This document shows, piece after piece, positions 16,536 through 29,575 of a stretch of DNA of 47,439 bases. The stretch covers positions 1-47,439 of the forward strand of contig DASUHM010000028.1 of assembly GCA_036273515.1 (NCBI GenBank), read 5' to 3'. Source of the DNA: Gaiellales bacterium (lineage in GTDB: Bacteria > Actinomycetota > Thermoleophilia > Gaiellales > JAICJC01). Made by a program: the position numbers and the translations under genes. The number at the start of each line of letters is the position of its first letter. Within the stretch, counting starts at the first letter, position 1. The notes below the pieces were generated by a model. The model searched no databases. It was not told the DNA's origin and was given only the letters and a program-made list of their open reading frames with translations.

Positions 16536-17104
16536 TGGTGCTCCTCAGCGTTCATCGCCGACCGCATCAGCTCCGCCAGGTCGGCGGCGGCGCGGTCGAC
16601 GTCGTCGTTGGTGATCGTGTGGTCGAACTCGGGCCTTGCCCTCATCTCCTCGGCGGCGATGCGCAGCCGGTCGCCGACCTCGGTCTCGGTGTTCTGCCGG
16701 CGGCCGCGAAGCCTGGCCTCGAGGTCCGCCATCGTCGGAGGGGCGACGAAGACGAGCACTGCGCCCGGCATCTGCCGCCTGATCTCACGAGCTCCGGCGA
16801 CCTCGATCTCCAGCACGACGCTGCCGCCGTCCCGGAGTCGCTGCTCAACCTCGCTGCGCAGCGTGCCATACCGGTTCCCTGCGTACGATACATGCTCGAG
16901 GAAGTCGCCCGCATCGACCCGGCGGGCGAACTCGGCCGGGGTGAGGAAGTGGTACTCCCGCCCGTCCTGCTCGTCCGGCCGGCGCGGCCGGGTCGTCGCG
17001 GAGGTCGCCACCTCGAGCTCGGGCAGCGCCTCGCGGGCGCGGGCGATCAGCGTGCCCTTGCCGACGCCCGAGGGGCCGGCGACGACGAACAGGCGGCTGC
17101 TCAC
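16532..17104 (-). CDS. gmk: Guanylate kinase
   Basis: 190 residues. Phosphorylates GMP to GDP. P-loop GPSGVGKGTL at 10-19, the GMP-binding stretch TTRPRRPDEQDGREYHFL, and the lid RGRRQNTE. Start GTG 17104, 22 nt after the mihF stop. In the mihF-gmk-rpoZ transcript. Confidence 0.97.
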   Translation of the reverse strand: MSSRLFVVAGPSGVGKGTLIARAREALPELEVATSATTRPRRPDEQDGREYHFLTPAEFARRVDAGDFLEHVSYAGNRYGTLRSEVEQRLRDGGSVVLEIEVAGAREIRRQMPGAVLVFVAPPTMADLEARLRGRRQNTETEVGDRLRIAAEEMRARPEFDHTITNDDVDRAAADLAELMRSAMNAEEHQ

Positions 17105-17126
17105 TGCAGCCCCCCGGAGGTCGCGC

Positions 17127-17453
17127 TCAGGCGCGGAACAGGTCGAGCAGCTCGCCGCGCTGGCGATCGGAGAGACCGCCGACGGTCTTGCTCTGGCTGA
17201 TGCGACACTGCGTCAGCAGGCGGGTCGCCTTCACCCGGCCGAGCCGGGGAACGGCGACCAGCATGTCGTACACCTTCGCCGTCAGCACCTCGTCGGGGGG
17301 GTCGGCGATCAGGTCGCCGATCCGCACCCGTCCCGCCTTGAGGTCGCGCTTCAGCTGCGCCCTCCGCACCCGAATGTGGTTCGCCCGGTTGAGCGCCTCC
17401 ATGCGCTGATCGAGCGATCGGGAAGGCGTCTGGGAGAGGGTGCTGGTTGTCAT
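17127..17453 (-). CDS. mihF: Actinobacterial integration host factor (mIHF)
   Basis: 108 residues. A basic DNA-bending nucleoid protein essential in mycobacteria, unrelated to the HU/IHF fold. The helix-two-turn-helix region is LLVAVPRLGRVKATRLLTQCRISQSKTVGGL; the preceding basic helices (RVRRAQLKRDLKAGRVRIGDLI) are typical. A perfect TATAAT lies only 11 nt before the ATG, so the mRNA is nearly leaderless. The neighbourhood with gmk and rpoZ is an actinobacterial hallmark. Confidence 0.95.
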   Translation of the reverse strand: MTTSTLSQTPSRSLDQRMEALNRANHIRVRRAQLKRDLKAGRVRIGDLIADPPDEVLTAKVYDMLVAVPRLGRVKATRLLTQCRISQSKTVGGLSDRQRGELLDLFRA

Positions 17454-17464
17454 GGTAGGGGGCG

Positions 17465-17492
17465 ATTATACCCATGCGAAGGCGGCGTGCAA
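17465..17492 (-). promoter_or_regulatory. Promoter of mihF-gmk-rpoZ
   Basis: TTGCAC (17487-17492), 16-nt spacer, perfect TATAAT (17465-17470), then 11 nt to the ATG. It separates the mihF unit from the pyrimidine operon just upstream. Confidence 0.75.
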
Positions 17493-17530
17493 CCACGAGA
17501 AAACCCCATAAAAAGGGGAAATTTGCGGCC

Positions 17531-17559
17531 AAAACGATCAAGCTCGAGTTGAGCTTGAT
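17531..17559 (-). terminator. Terminator of the pyrimidine operon
   Basis: ATCAAGCTC, 5-nt loop, GAGCTTGAT: nine perfect pairs on the minus strand, followed by CGTTTT. The pyrD TGA stop (17538-17540) lies in the second arm. A second weak stem (CCCC...GGGG at 17504-17518) followed by TTTTC comes next. Confidence 0.7.
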
Positions 17560-18464
17560 ACTTGAGGGTGGGCGATGCCGGTCAAATCGCCGATCGCCTC
17601 CGCGCCGTGCCGCCGCATCAACCCGCCGAGCTCCGGGAGCACCCGTTCGGGCAGCCCGGGGTCCGCGAACAGCGACGTGCCAATTCCTACCAGGCTCGCG
17701 CCGGCCGCGAGAAACTCGATGCAGTCCTGCGCCGAGGCGACCCCGCCCATGCCGATGATCGGCAGCCCGGTCGCCGCCCGGGCGTGGAAGATCGCGTGCA
17801 GGGCGACGGGCTTGATGGCCGGCCCGGACAGCCCGCCGCCGCCGCCTCCGAGGAGCGGCCGAAGGCGGTCGCGGTCGATCGCGATTCCCCGCACCGTGTT
17901 GATCAGGACGAGGCCGTGGGCGCCCCCTTCGGCGGCGGCCGTCGCGATCGCGGCGACGTCCGAGACGCTCGGGCTGAGCTTGGCGAGCACGGGTATGTCG
18001 GTCTCGGCGCGGCAGCGCTCGACGAGCGCGCGCGTCTCGCCGGCGTCGGTGCCGATCGAGATGCAGCCCGACTCGACGTTCGGACAGGAGACGTTGAGCT
18101 CGATCGCCGCGACGGCCGGGTGGGCGCCGATGCGGGCGACGGCGGTCGCGTACTCCGCCGGCGACCACCCCCCGACGCTCGCGATCACAGGGACGCCGAG
18201 GTCGCCGAGCCGCGGCAGATGGTCGGCGCAGAAGGCGTCGAGGCCGGGGTTGGCGAGGCCGATCGAGTTGACCATCCCGGCCGGCGTCTCGGCGATCCGC
18301 ACCGGCGGATTGCCCTCGCGCGGGTGCAGCGTCACCGTCTTCGTCACGAACGCGCCCAGCCCGAGCGTGCCGGCCGCGAGCGCGTCGAGCGTGCCCGACC
18401 CGTTCACGAGCGGGTTCGCGAGCGAGATGCCGCAGAGCTCGGCGCGCAGGTCAGGCGAGGACAC
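17538..18464 (-). CDS. pyrD: Dihydroorotate dehydrogenase, class 1B catalytic subunit
   Basis: 308 residues. Oxidises dihydroorotate to orotate, using FMN and, through PyrK, NAD+. Family landmarks: NPLVNGSGT near the start, TKTVTLHPREGNPP, the catalytic cysteine in ELNVSCPNV, and the phosphate site GMGGVASAQDCIEFLAAGASLVGIGT. Class 1B is supported by the adjacent pyrK and by Cys rather than Ser. GTG 18464 is chosen because GGAGG lies 6 nt upstream; it overlaps pyrK by 14 nt. Last gene of the operon; its stop is in the terminator stem. Confidence 0.94.
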   Translation of the reverse strand: MSSPDLRAELCGISLANPLVNGSGTLDALAAGTLGLGAFVTKTVTLHPREGNPPVRIAETPAGMVNSIGLANPGLDAFCADHLPRLGDLGVPVIASVGGWSPAEYATAVARIGAHPAVAAIELNVSCPNVESGCISIGTDAGETRALVERCRAETDIPVLAKLSPSVSDVAAIATAAAEGGAHGLVLINTVRGIAIDRDRLRPLLGGGGGGLSGPAIKPVALHAIFHARAATGLPIIGMGGVASAQDCIEFLAAGASLVGIGTSLFADPGLPERVLPELGGLMRRHGAEAIGDLTGIAHPQVSSSTRA

Positions 18465-19147
18465 GCGCGGCCTCCACCACAGGCCCCTCGATGCAGAGCC
18501 GCTTCCAGGTGCCGTCGATGCGCACGGCGCACCCATAGCAGGCGCCGAAGCCGCACGCCATCGCCGCCTCCATCGCCAGCTGGCAGGGCACGTCGTGCTC
18601 GGCGCACAGCGCGGCCACCGCCTCGAGCATCCGGTCGGGGCCGCACGCGTAGACGGTCGCCTCGGCGGGCAGCAGGCGGGCGAGCGGCTCGGTGACGAGC
18701 ACCGGGTCGAGGACCACGGCCGCGTCGGGATCGACCAGCCCCGCGCAGACCGCGTGCGCCTCGGAGCGGAATCCGAGCACCGTCCGCACCTCGCCGAGCG
18801 GCCCGAGCCGGCGCCGCAGCCACGGCAGGATGGCCGCGCCGATGCCGCCGCCGACGAGGATCGACGGCCCCGGGGCGAGGGCGAACCCGTGGCCGAGCGG
18901 TCCGAGCACCGCCACCGTCCTCGCCGCAGCCAGCGCCCGCGTTCCCGGACCGCGGACGTCGAGCAGGAAGGCGATCTCGCCGTCGCCGGCCCAGGCCGCC
19001 GAGACCGCGCGGGGCAGGTAGGCGTCGGCCGGCGCCGGCTCGGCGCGGAGCATGAAGAACTGGCCGGGCGCGCCGTTGTCGCCGCCGTCGTCGCGCAGCC
19101 GAAGCAGCGTGTAGGCGCCGACCGCCTCGACGCCGGCGACCTCGAGG

Positions 19148-19167
<20 letters not shown>
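18451..19167 (-). CDS. pyrK: Dihydroorotate dehydrogenase electron-transfer subunit PyrK
   Basis: 238 residues. FAD and [2Fe-2S] protein passing electrons from PyrD to NAD+. Order: FAD-binding barrel ([20 protein letters not shown]), NAD-binding half ([31 protein letters not shown]), and the iron-sulfur site [15 protein letters not shown] ... LCIEGPV (C-x4-C-x2-C-x11-C). Start GTG 19167 overlaps the carB stop by 20 nt and has GAGG upstream; a slightly later start is possible. Confidence 0.93.
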
Positions 19168-22307
<3,140 letters not shown>

Positions 22308-22315
<8 letters not shown>

Positions 22316-23416
22316 CGGCCCTCGGGGCGGCGCTCGCCAGCGAGGCGACGAAGCCGGTCAGCACCGGCCGGGCGTCGTGCGGGCCCGGGCTCGCCTCGGG
22401 GTGGTACTGCACCGACGAGACGGGCATCCCGGTCAGCTCGATGCCCTCGACCGTGCCGTCGTAGAGCGACACGTGCGTGACCCGGCCCGGGCCGAAGCTC
22501 GTGTCGAAGTCGCGGCCCGCGCCCGGCGGGCGGACGGCGAAGCCGTGGTTCTGGGCGGTCACGAGCACCCGGCCCGTGTCGAGCTCGAGCACCGGGTGGT
22601 TCGCGCCGCGGTGGCCGAAGCGGAGCTTGTACGTCTCGAGGCCGAGCGCCTGGCCGAGCAGCTGGTGGCCGAGGCAGATCCCGAGCAGCGGCATCGTCCC
22701 GACCAGGTCGCGCACGACGCCCACGCAGGCCGGCAGGGCGGCCGGGTCGCCGGGACCGTTCCCGAGCACGATGCCGTCCGGGCTCGCGGCCCGCACCTGG
22801 GCGGCGCCCGAGTCCCACGGGAAGACGGTGACGCGGGCCCCGGATTCGCTCAGCACCCGCACGATCGACGACTTGACGCCGTAGTCGAGGACGGCCACGT
22901 GCGCCAGCTCCTTGCCGCGGGCGGCCACCATCTCCGGCTTCTGCCGGGAGACGCCGGCGGCCAGCGCCTGGCCGAGCATGGCCGGCTCGGCCCGCACGAG
23001 CTCGAGCACCTCGGCGATCGACGCGGTCCCGGTCGAGACGGCGGCCCGCACCGACCCGCCGTCGCGCAGCCGCCGCGTGATCGCCCGGGTATCGACGCCC
23101 TGCAGGCCGACGACGCCGCGGGCGGCCAGCCAGTCCGAGAAGCCCTCGCGGCCGTTCGGCGTCGAGTTTCGGCCCTCGCGGACGATCACCGCGCGGGCGG
23201 CCTGCTCGGCCGACTCGGACGCGTCGGCCTCGACGCCGTAGTTCCCGATCATCGGCTGCGTGAACGTGATCAGCTGGCCGGCGAAGGACGGATCGGTGAC
23301 GACCTCCTGGTAGCCGGTCATCGCCGTCGTGAAGACGACCTCGCCGACCGCGATGCCGTGGCCGCCGTAGGGGCGGCCGCGGTGGACGGTGCCGTCCTCG
23401 AGGACGAGGAACGCGC

Positions 23417-23420
<4 letters not shown>
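22308..23420 (-). CDS. carA: Carbamoyl-phosphate synthase small subunit (glutaminase)
   Basis: 370 residues. Hydrolyses glutamine to feed ammonia to CarB. N-terminal CPSase_sm domain ([15 protein letters not shown] ... [20 protein letters not shown]), then a class I amidotransferase with Cys249 in [10 protein letters not shown] and the His/Glu pair in [12 protein letters not shown] 23420 overlaps the pyrC stop as GTGA. Confidence 0.97.
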
Positions 23421-24744
<1,324 letters not shown>

Positions 24745-24745
<1 letters not shown>

Positions 24746-25740
24746 CACGCCACCTCCTGCGTCGCGATCGTGAGCGGCCGCAGCGCCGACTTGGCGCCGC
24801 CCGGCCGAGGCCCGGCGAGCAGGTCGTAGAGCACCGCCATCCGCACGACGAGGCCGGCCCGCACCTGGTCGATCACCTTCGAGCTGGGGCCGTCGGCGAC
24901 GTCGGCGGCGATCTCGACGCCGCGGTTCATCGGGCCGGGGTGCATCACCAGCTGGCCCGGCCGGACGCGCGCGCTCGTGACGCCCCAGAGGGCGGTGTAC
25001 TCGCGCAGCGAGGGGACGTAGGCCGCGCCGGGCGCCATCCGCTCCTTCTGCATCCGTAGGACGTAGACCACGTCGGCGGCGGCGATCGTGCCGATGTCGT
25101 GGCTCACCTCGACGCCGAGGCTGGCCATGTCGCGCGGGATCAGCGTCGGTGGGCCGACCAGCGTCACCCGCGCGCCCATCAGCAGCAGACCCTGGATGTT
25201 CGAGCGGGCGACGCGCGAGTGGGTGACGTCGCCGACGATCGCGACGTGCAGCGCGTCGAGCGTGCCCTTCGCGGCCCGCATCGTGTAGAGGTCGAGCAGG
25301 CACTGGGTCGGGTGCTGGTGACAGCCGTCGCCGGCGTTCACGACGTGGGCGTCGGTGGCCTCGGTCACCCGGGCGGCGGCGCCGACCGAGGGGTGGCGGA
25401 TGACGATCACGTCGGGGTCGTACGCGGAGAGCGTCTGCACCGTGTCGCGCAGCGACTCGCCCTTGTCGACGCTCGAGCCGCACGCCTTCAGGCTGACGAC
25501 GTCCGCCGAGAGCCGCTTCGCAGCCAGCTCGAACGACGAGCTCGTGCGCGTCGAGGCCTCGAAGAAGACCGTCATCACCGTTCGCCCGCGCAGGGTCGGC
25601 ACCTTCTTCAGGTCGCGGTGCATGACCGCCTCGAAGCCCTCGGCGGTCTGGAGGATCCGCTCGACGTCGTCGCGGTCGAGGTCGGCGACGGAGATCAGGT
25701 GTCGGCGCTGCTGCGGCGGTTTCGGGGGATAGAGCTCCAC
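24745..25740 (-). CDS. pyrB: Aspartate carbamoyltransferase catalytic subunit
   Basis: 331 residues. Condenses carbamoyl phosphate and aspartate. Carbamoyl-phosphate loop FFEASTRTSSSFE, HPTQ in HQHPTQCLLDL, and the C-terminal HPGPMNRGVEI. No regulatory PyrI gene is present. Start GTG 25740 has AGGAG 4 nt upstream and lies 7 nt after the pyrR stop. Confidence 0.97.
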
Positions 25741-25747
25741 GATGCTC

Positions 25748-26314
25748 CTATTCCGGGTGGATGAGCACGACGCGGTCGACCTCGTCGACCTCGACCAGCT
25801 CGACGTTGACCCGCTCGCGGCGGGCGGTGGGCAGGTTCTTGCCGACGTAGTCGGGGCGGATCGGGAGCTCGCGGTGGCCGCGGTCGACGAGCACGGCCAG
25901 CTGCACCCGCTGCGGGCGGCCGTAGTCGAAGAGCGCCTCGATGGCCGATCGGATCGTCCGGCCTGTGTAGAGGACGTCGTCGACGATGACAACCGACTTG
26001 CCGTCGAGCGGAAAGTCGAGCTGCGTGGCCTTCACGACCGGCTGGGGATGGGCGCGCTGCTCGCCGGAGCGGACGGCGACGTCGTCGCGGTAGAACGTGA
26101 TGTCGAGCGCGCCGGTCGCGGGGGCCGCCCCGGCGAACTGCTCGATCAGCGCGCGCAGGCGCTGGGCGATGGTGACGCCGCGGGTGTAGATCCCGACGAG
26201 CGCGAGGGCCGAGATGTCGGGATGGCCCTCGACGATCTCGTGGGCGATGCGACGGAGCGTGCGCTGGAGGTCGTCCTCGTTCAGCAGCACGCGTTCGGCC
26301 TCTGTGGTCGACAT
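25748..26314 (-). CDS. pyrR: Pyrimidine operon regulator PyrR (RNA-binding, UPRTase fold)
   Basis: 188 residues. PyrR binds UMP/UTP and then a stem-loop in pyr mRNA to repress the operon; many also have uracil phosphoribosyltransferase activity. PRPP motif VVIVDDVLYTGRTIRSA, plus ALVGIYTRGVTIAQRL and the C-terminal RPDYVGKNLPT. ATG 26314 has AAGGAG 4 nt upstream. A hairpin matching the PyrR-binding consensus ends on the first A of that site, which suggests control of translation. Confidence 0.96.
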   Translation of the reverse strand: MSTTEAERVLLNEDDLQRTLRRIAHEIVEGHPDISALALVGIYTRGVTIAQRLRALIEQFAGAAPATGALDITFYRDDVAVRSGEQRAHPQPVVKATQLDFPLDGKSVVIVDDVLYTGRTIRSAIEALFDYGRPQRVQLAVLVDRGHRELPIRPDYVGKNLPTARRERVNVELVEVDEVDRVVLIHPE

Positions 26315-26323
26315 GCAACTCCT

Positions 26324-26345
26324 TCCCGGCCTCACTGGGCGCGGA
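26324..26345 (-). promoter_or_regulatory. Probable PyrR-binding RNA hairpin in the pyr leader
   Basis: On the minus strand: UCC, GC, GCC, loop CAGUGA, GGC, CG, GGA. Upper stem GCC/GGC and lower stem UCC/GGA flank a 2x2 internal loop. CCCAGUGAGGCC agrees with the PyrR consensus UCCNGNGAGGYU at all fixed positions but the two terminal U. The lower stem runs into AAGGAG (26319-26324), so PyrR binding could hide the ribosome binding site, as shown for mycobacterial pyr leaders. Confidence 0.7.
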
Positions 26346-26431
26346 CTTAAAGGTGGCTTTTCGGCCGTGGCACCGCTCGCGGCGCCGCAGAGACCATACC
26401 AGCAGGCGCGGACGGATCGTCCCGACGCCGG

Positions 26432-26437
26432 TAGCGT
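26432..26437 (+). promoter_or_regulatory. -10 box of the uracil-DNA glycosylase-like gene
   Basis: TAGCGT ends 7 nt before the GTG; CGGACG lies 17 nt upstream. Predicted leaderless start. Confidence 0.5.
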
Positions 26438-26444
26438 TTCGGCC

Positions 26445-27041
26445 GTGGACGACCTGCTCGCCGACCTCGCCCGCGTCCGCATCGGGGCGACGTTCAACCA
26501 GTATGCCGAGGCCGGCCCCGACGACGTGGCCGGCGCTCCCGGGGTGCGGCTCGGCAACCTCCGCGCGTACCTGGCCGAGCGGGCCGGCGCCGACGTCGTC
26601 GCGCTCGGAGAGGCGGCCGGCTACCAGGGCATGCGCTGGTCGGGCATCGCGTTCACATCGGAGCGCGACCTGGCCCGCTGGGGCGAGCCCTACCGGCCGA
26701 GCTGTAGCGCGCGCCGCTGGAGCGAGCCGTCGGGCACGATCGTGCACCGGGTGCTGGACGAGCTCGGGGCCGAGCGGCGGGTGATCCTGTGGAACACCGT
26801 GCCGACCCACCCCCACCGGCCCGGCGAGCCGCTCTCGAACCGGCGGCCGGGGGTCGCCGAGGTGGAGGCCGGCGCCGCCTTCGCCCGCCGCCTGATCGAG
26901 CTGGTGCGGCCGCGGACCGTGGTCGCCGTGGGCCGGATCGCCGAATCCGTGCTCGGCGAGGGCGCCACCTACGTGCGCCACCCCGCCAACGGCGGCGGGG
27001 CCGCGTTCGCGGCCGGGATGCGCGAGATCCTGGGCACCTGA
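26445..27041 (+). CDS. Uracil-DNA glycosylase superfamily protein
   Basis: 198 residues. Motif A-like GEAAGYQGMRWSGIAFTSE (the GExPGxxExxxGxPFxG region of UDG families) and motif B-like RHPANGG (HPSP/HPA region), with LWNTVPTHPHRPGEP in between, identify the superfamily; removal of uracil or a related lesion from DNA is expected. The specific family is not assigned. Start GTG 26445 has no ribosome binding site but a TANNNT box 7 nt upstream, so the mRNA is probably leaderless. The TGA stop opens hairpin copy 3. Confidence 0.82.
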   Translation: MDDLLADLARVRIGATFNQYAEAGPDDVAGAPGVRLGNLRAYLAERAGADVVALGEAAGYQGMRWSGIAFTSERDLARWGEPYRPSCSARRWSEPSGTIVHRVLDELGAERRVILWNTVPTHPHRPGEPLSNRRPGVAEVEAGAAFARRLIELVRPRTVVAVGRIAESVLGEGATYVRHPANGGGAAFAAGMREILGT

Positions 27042-27067
27042 ATACACGGGTCTGACCCCGTCATTCA
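27039..27067. repeat. GGGTCTGACCC hairpin, copy 3
   Basis: Arms TGAAT (27039-27043) and ATTCA (27063-27067), core GGGTCTGACCC (27048-27058), one G shorter on the left than the other copies. The stop of the plus-strand gene is its first three bases and the stop of the minus-strand methyltransferase (27061-27063) lies inside its right side. Confidence 0.8.
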
Positions 27068-27807
27068 CGGGTGGCCGAGACGAGCGCCCACTCGAGCGAG
27101 TAGGCGAACGTGCCGCGGCCCGCGGCGACGTCGTGCTCGAGCCGGGCGAGGCCGTCGGCGTACTCGGCCGGCGGCAGGAGGTGAAGCGTCGAGATGTAGC
27201 GGCCGCGCACGCGCTCGAGCACCTCGCCCGGCTCGGCGCTGATCGGCTGGCCGATGCGCTCGACGGCCGCGTCCCGGAAGCCCGCGTCCCCCAGCTCGCC
27301 CGTCAGGATCGCCGGGTCGGGGAAGCGGGCGCCGTCGATGGTCGCGATGGACGGGAAGTACGGGTTCAGGAAGAACCGCTCGAAGTGCTCCATCGCGAAC
27401 GTCGCGATTGCGATCCGGCCATCGGGCATGAGCACGCGGGCGATCTCGGCGAGTGCGTCCGCACGGTCGGGAAGCATGTGCACGACGAGGTGCATGTGGG
27501 CGGCGTCGAACCAGCCCTCGGTGAACGGGAGCCGCTCCGCCCCCGCCTGCTTCCAGCCGATGCCGCCGGCGTCCGGCCGCGCGCGGGCACGGCGCAGCAT
27601 CTCGGGCGCCGGATCGACCCCCCACACCCGGCCGCCGCGCCGAGCCTTCGCGAACGCGGCGAACCGCCCCGTCCCGCAGCCGACGTCGACCAGCCGGCGA
27701 AAGTCGCCGAGGACGGCAAGCGTCCGCTCCGAGAGCTCCTCCCATGCCCGGCCGGCCGGCCGCAGCCGGTCGTAGTCGGCGGCGAGCGGATCGAAGTCGA
27801 CCGTCAC
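27061..27807 (-). CDS. Class I SAM-dependent methyltransferase
   Basis: 248 residues. Methyltransferase 11 type: motif I LVDVGCGTGRFAAF (39-52), acidic motif II GVDPAPEMLRRA, post-motif AERLPFTEGWFDAAHMHLVVHM and motif III RVLMPDGRIAIATFA. Resembles the ubiquinone/sarcosine methyltransferase-like group; substrate unknown. Start GTG 27807 overlaps the RNase Z stop as GTGA, so it is the second gene of that transcript. Confidence 0.9.
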   Translation of the reverse strand: MTVDFDPLAADYDRLRPAGRAWEELSERTLAVLGDFRRLVDVGCGTGRFAAFAKARRGGRVWGVDPAPEMLRRARARPDAGGIGWKQAGAERLPFTEGWFDAAHMHLVVHMLPDRADALAEIARVLMPDGRIAIATFAMEHFERFFLNPYFPSIATIDGARFPDPAILTGELGDAGFRDAAVERIGQPISAEPGEVLERVRGRYISTLHLLPPAEYADGLARLEHDVAAGRGTFAYSLEWALVSATRE

Positions 27808-28790
27808 CCGGCGGGGGCCGGCTCGGGCGCCGGCGGCGCGGTCGGCCGGTCGCCCTCACGGACGAGCGTCGGGCGGCCGCGCTCGGGCAGCGGCAGGTCG
27901 ATCGAGTCGAAGTCGCGCGGGACGACGGTCTCGGCGAACTGGGCCCGCGCCTCGGCGGCGATCTCGCGGCCGAGGTAGCGGGTGGAGATGTGGGTGAGCG
28001 CGAGCAGGTGCACGCCCGCGTCGCGGGCGAGCTGCGCGGCCTGCTTCGCCGTCGTGTGGCCGGTCTCGGCGGCGCGCTCGCGCTCCTCCTCGGTGAACGT
28101 GGCCTCGTGGATGAGCAGGTCGGCGCCGACCGCGGCGTCGAACAGCGGCCGGCACGGGCGGGTGTCGCCCGAGAAGACGATCCGGCGACCGGGGCGCGAC
28201 GGGCCGACGACGTCGCTCGCGGCGATCGTCTCCCCGGAGTCGAGCGTCACCGACTCGCCGTGCTGGAGCCTGCCGAACATCGGGCCCTCGGGGACGCCGA
28301 GCCGGCGGGCGGCGTCGAGGTCGAAGCGGCCCGGGCGCTCGTCCTCCACCAGGGCGTAGCCCAGGCTGCGGACGCCGTGGTCGGTCTCGAACGCGGCGAT
28401 CCGGTAGCCGTCGCGCGGGAGCTCGTCGCCGGGCTGCAGCTCATCGCGCTCGAGCGGGAACGGCAGCCGCCCGATCACCGGGTGCATCGTCGCCAGGAGT
28501 GCGACCAGCCCGGCGGGGCCGTACAGCCGGAGCGGCGTCTCGCGGCCGCGCAGGCCGAACGTCTTCAGCAGGCCGGGCAGGCCGAGGAAGTGGTCGGCGT
28601 GGCAGTGCGTGAGCAGGATCTCCTCGACGTCGACGAGCCCGGCGCCCGAGCGCAGCATCTGCCGCTGGGTGCCCTCGCCGCAGTCGATCAGGATGCGGTC
28701 TCCCCCGCGCCGCACGAGCGACGCGGGCAGGCCCCGCCGCGCCGTCGGCGCCGAGGCGGCCGTCCCCAGGAAGAGCACGCTCAGGTCCAT
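27804..28790 (-). CDS. rnz: Ribonuclease Z
   Basis: 328 residues. Endonuclease trimming tRNA 3' ends. Metallo-beta-lactamase core: N-terminal FLGTAASAPTARRG, metal motif HCHADH at 62-67, later FSGDTRP and LTHISTRYLG. The AxDH-type start and length fit RNase Z rather than the phnP or arylsulfatase branches. TACAAT lies 6 nt before the ATG, so the mRNA is leaderless. Confidence 0.92.
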   Translation of the reverse strand: MDLSVLFLGTAASAPTARRGLPASLVRRGGDRILIDCGEGTQRQMLRSGAGLVDVEEILLTHCHADHFLGLPGLLKTFGLRGRETPLRLYGPAGLVALLATMHPVIGRLPFPLERDELQPGDELPRDGYRIAAFETDHGVRSLGYALVEDERPGRFDLDAARRLGVPEGPMFGRLQHGESVTLDSGETIAASDVVGPSRPGRRIVFSGDTRPCRPLFDAAVGADLLIHEATFTEEERERAAETGHTTAKQAAQLARDAGVHLLALTHISTRYLGREIAAEARAQFAETVVPRDFDSIDLPLPERGRPTLVREGDRPTAPPAPEPAPAG

Positions 28791-28796
28791 CGCGTG

Positions 28797-28802
28797 ATTG
28801 TA
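28797..28802 (-). promoter_or_regulatory. -10 box of rnz
   Basis: TACAAT, one mismatch to TATAAT, 6 nt upstream of the ATG at 28790. Predicted leaderless start. Confidence 0.65.
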
Positions 28803-28830
28803 CGGGTGGCCGGTCGGGCGCTCACGCCGG

Positions 28831-29140
28831 TCAGCGGGGCTGTCCGATGCGGGTCATGGTTCCTTCCGTGCCGCCGGTGACCCAGAGGCCGGTCGGTCCG
28901 GCTGCGATCGCGAGCGGATCGTTGCCCATGGGGATGGGTGGCAGCGCCCGACTTGTCGTGGGGTCGATGCCATCGATCGTGCCGGCACCCGGGTTGGTGA
29001 CCCAGACGGCGGTCCCGCCGGCGGCATGATCAGTTGCGAGGCCGGCCGCAGGTGCCTGACCAACACCGTAAGCGGGCGGATCGTCGCGGCGTTGTCGTAC
29101 TCCTGCGGATGGCCGTCACGGTACGGGGGCGTGCAGGCTC
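28831..29140 (-). pseudogene. Remnant of a beta-propeller (YVTN-like) protein
   Basis: A coherent C-terminal piece ends at 28831: AAGLATDHAAGGTAVWVTNP, then GAGTIDGIDPTTSRALPPIP and GLWVTGGTEGTMTRIGQPR followed by TGA, two blades of a seven- or eight-bladed propeller with repeated WVTN/WVTG strands. Further upstream the natural-looking sequence (GHPQEYDNAATIRPLTVLV) is in another frame, so a frameshift separates the pieces. No start codon or upstream domains remain. It is a decayed gene end. Confidence 0.5.
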
Positions 29141-29240
29141 ACCAGGTAGGCGAGCCCGCGACGGCGGAAGTCGAACAGGACGTGATTTCCGAACGCCGCA
29201 GACCGGAGCACGAGCGGGTCCCGTACCCACCTGTCGGAGG
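29116..29240 (-). pseudogene. Short C-terminal gene fragment of unknown family
   Basis: The frame ending at the stop 29116-29118 reads WVRDPLVLRSAAFGNHVL and then FDFRRRGLAYLVSLHAPVP. The composition is that of a real protein end rather than a shadow frame, but no start or domain can be recognised and the frame upstream turns arginine/cysteine rich. It abuts the propeller remnant, so this stretch is probably a graveyard of one or two genes. Confidence 0.35.
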
Positions 29241-29269
29241 CGCGAGGCGCCCTGTCCGCGGGCGCGTGC

Positions 29270-29575
29270 CTAGGCGAACAGCAGCGCCAGGAACACGCCG
29301 ACGAACATGAGCGTCCACGTGGCCAGCCCCATGAGGGCGGCGAGGGCGACCGGGCGCAGGCGGTGCATCGGCCGGCCGCGCGTCGTCCACAGGGCAACGG
29401 CCGTCAGGACGATGCCGACCGGCATCGTGGCGTTGAAGACGACGGGCCAGAGCCCGGCCCGGAAGAGCCCCAGGATCGGCGAGAGCGCGCAGACGAGCGC
29501 CCCGCACGCGGCGATCGAGACCGCGTGGCGGCCGATCGCGTCGGCAATACCGGAACTGGTCGATGTGGCGTGCAT
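29270..29575 (-). CDS. Small membrane protein, three predicted segments
   Basis: 101 residues. Hydrophobic segments: HAVSIAACGALVCALSPILG, PVVFNATMPVGIVLTAVALW and PVALAALMGLATWTLMFVGV. No recognised domain. The ATG 29575 has GAGGAGG at good spacing, so it is one of the few well-led genes here. Integral inner-membrane location is inferred; function unknown. Confidence 0.7.
   Translation of the reverse strand: MHATSTSSGIADAIGRHAVSIAACGALVCALSPILGLFRAGLWPVVFNATMPVGIVLTAVALWTTRGRPMHRLRPVALAALMGLATWTLMFVGVFLALLFA

Noticed and set aside
28847-29029. Short plus-strand frame in the rnz-downstream gap
   Set aside because: It is antisense to the propeller remnant and has no start signal or natural composition.
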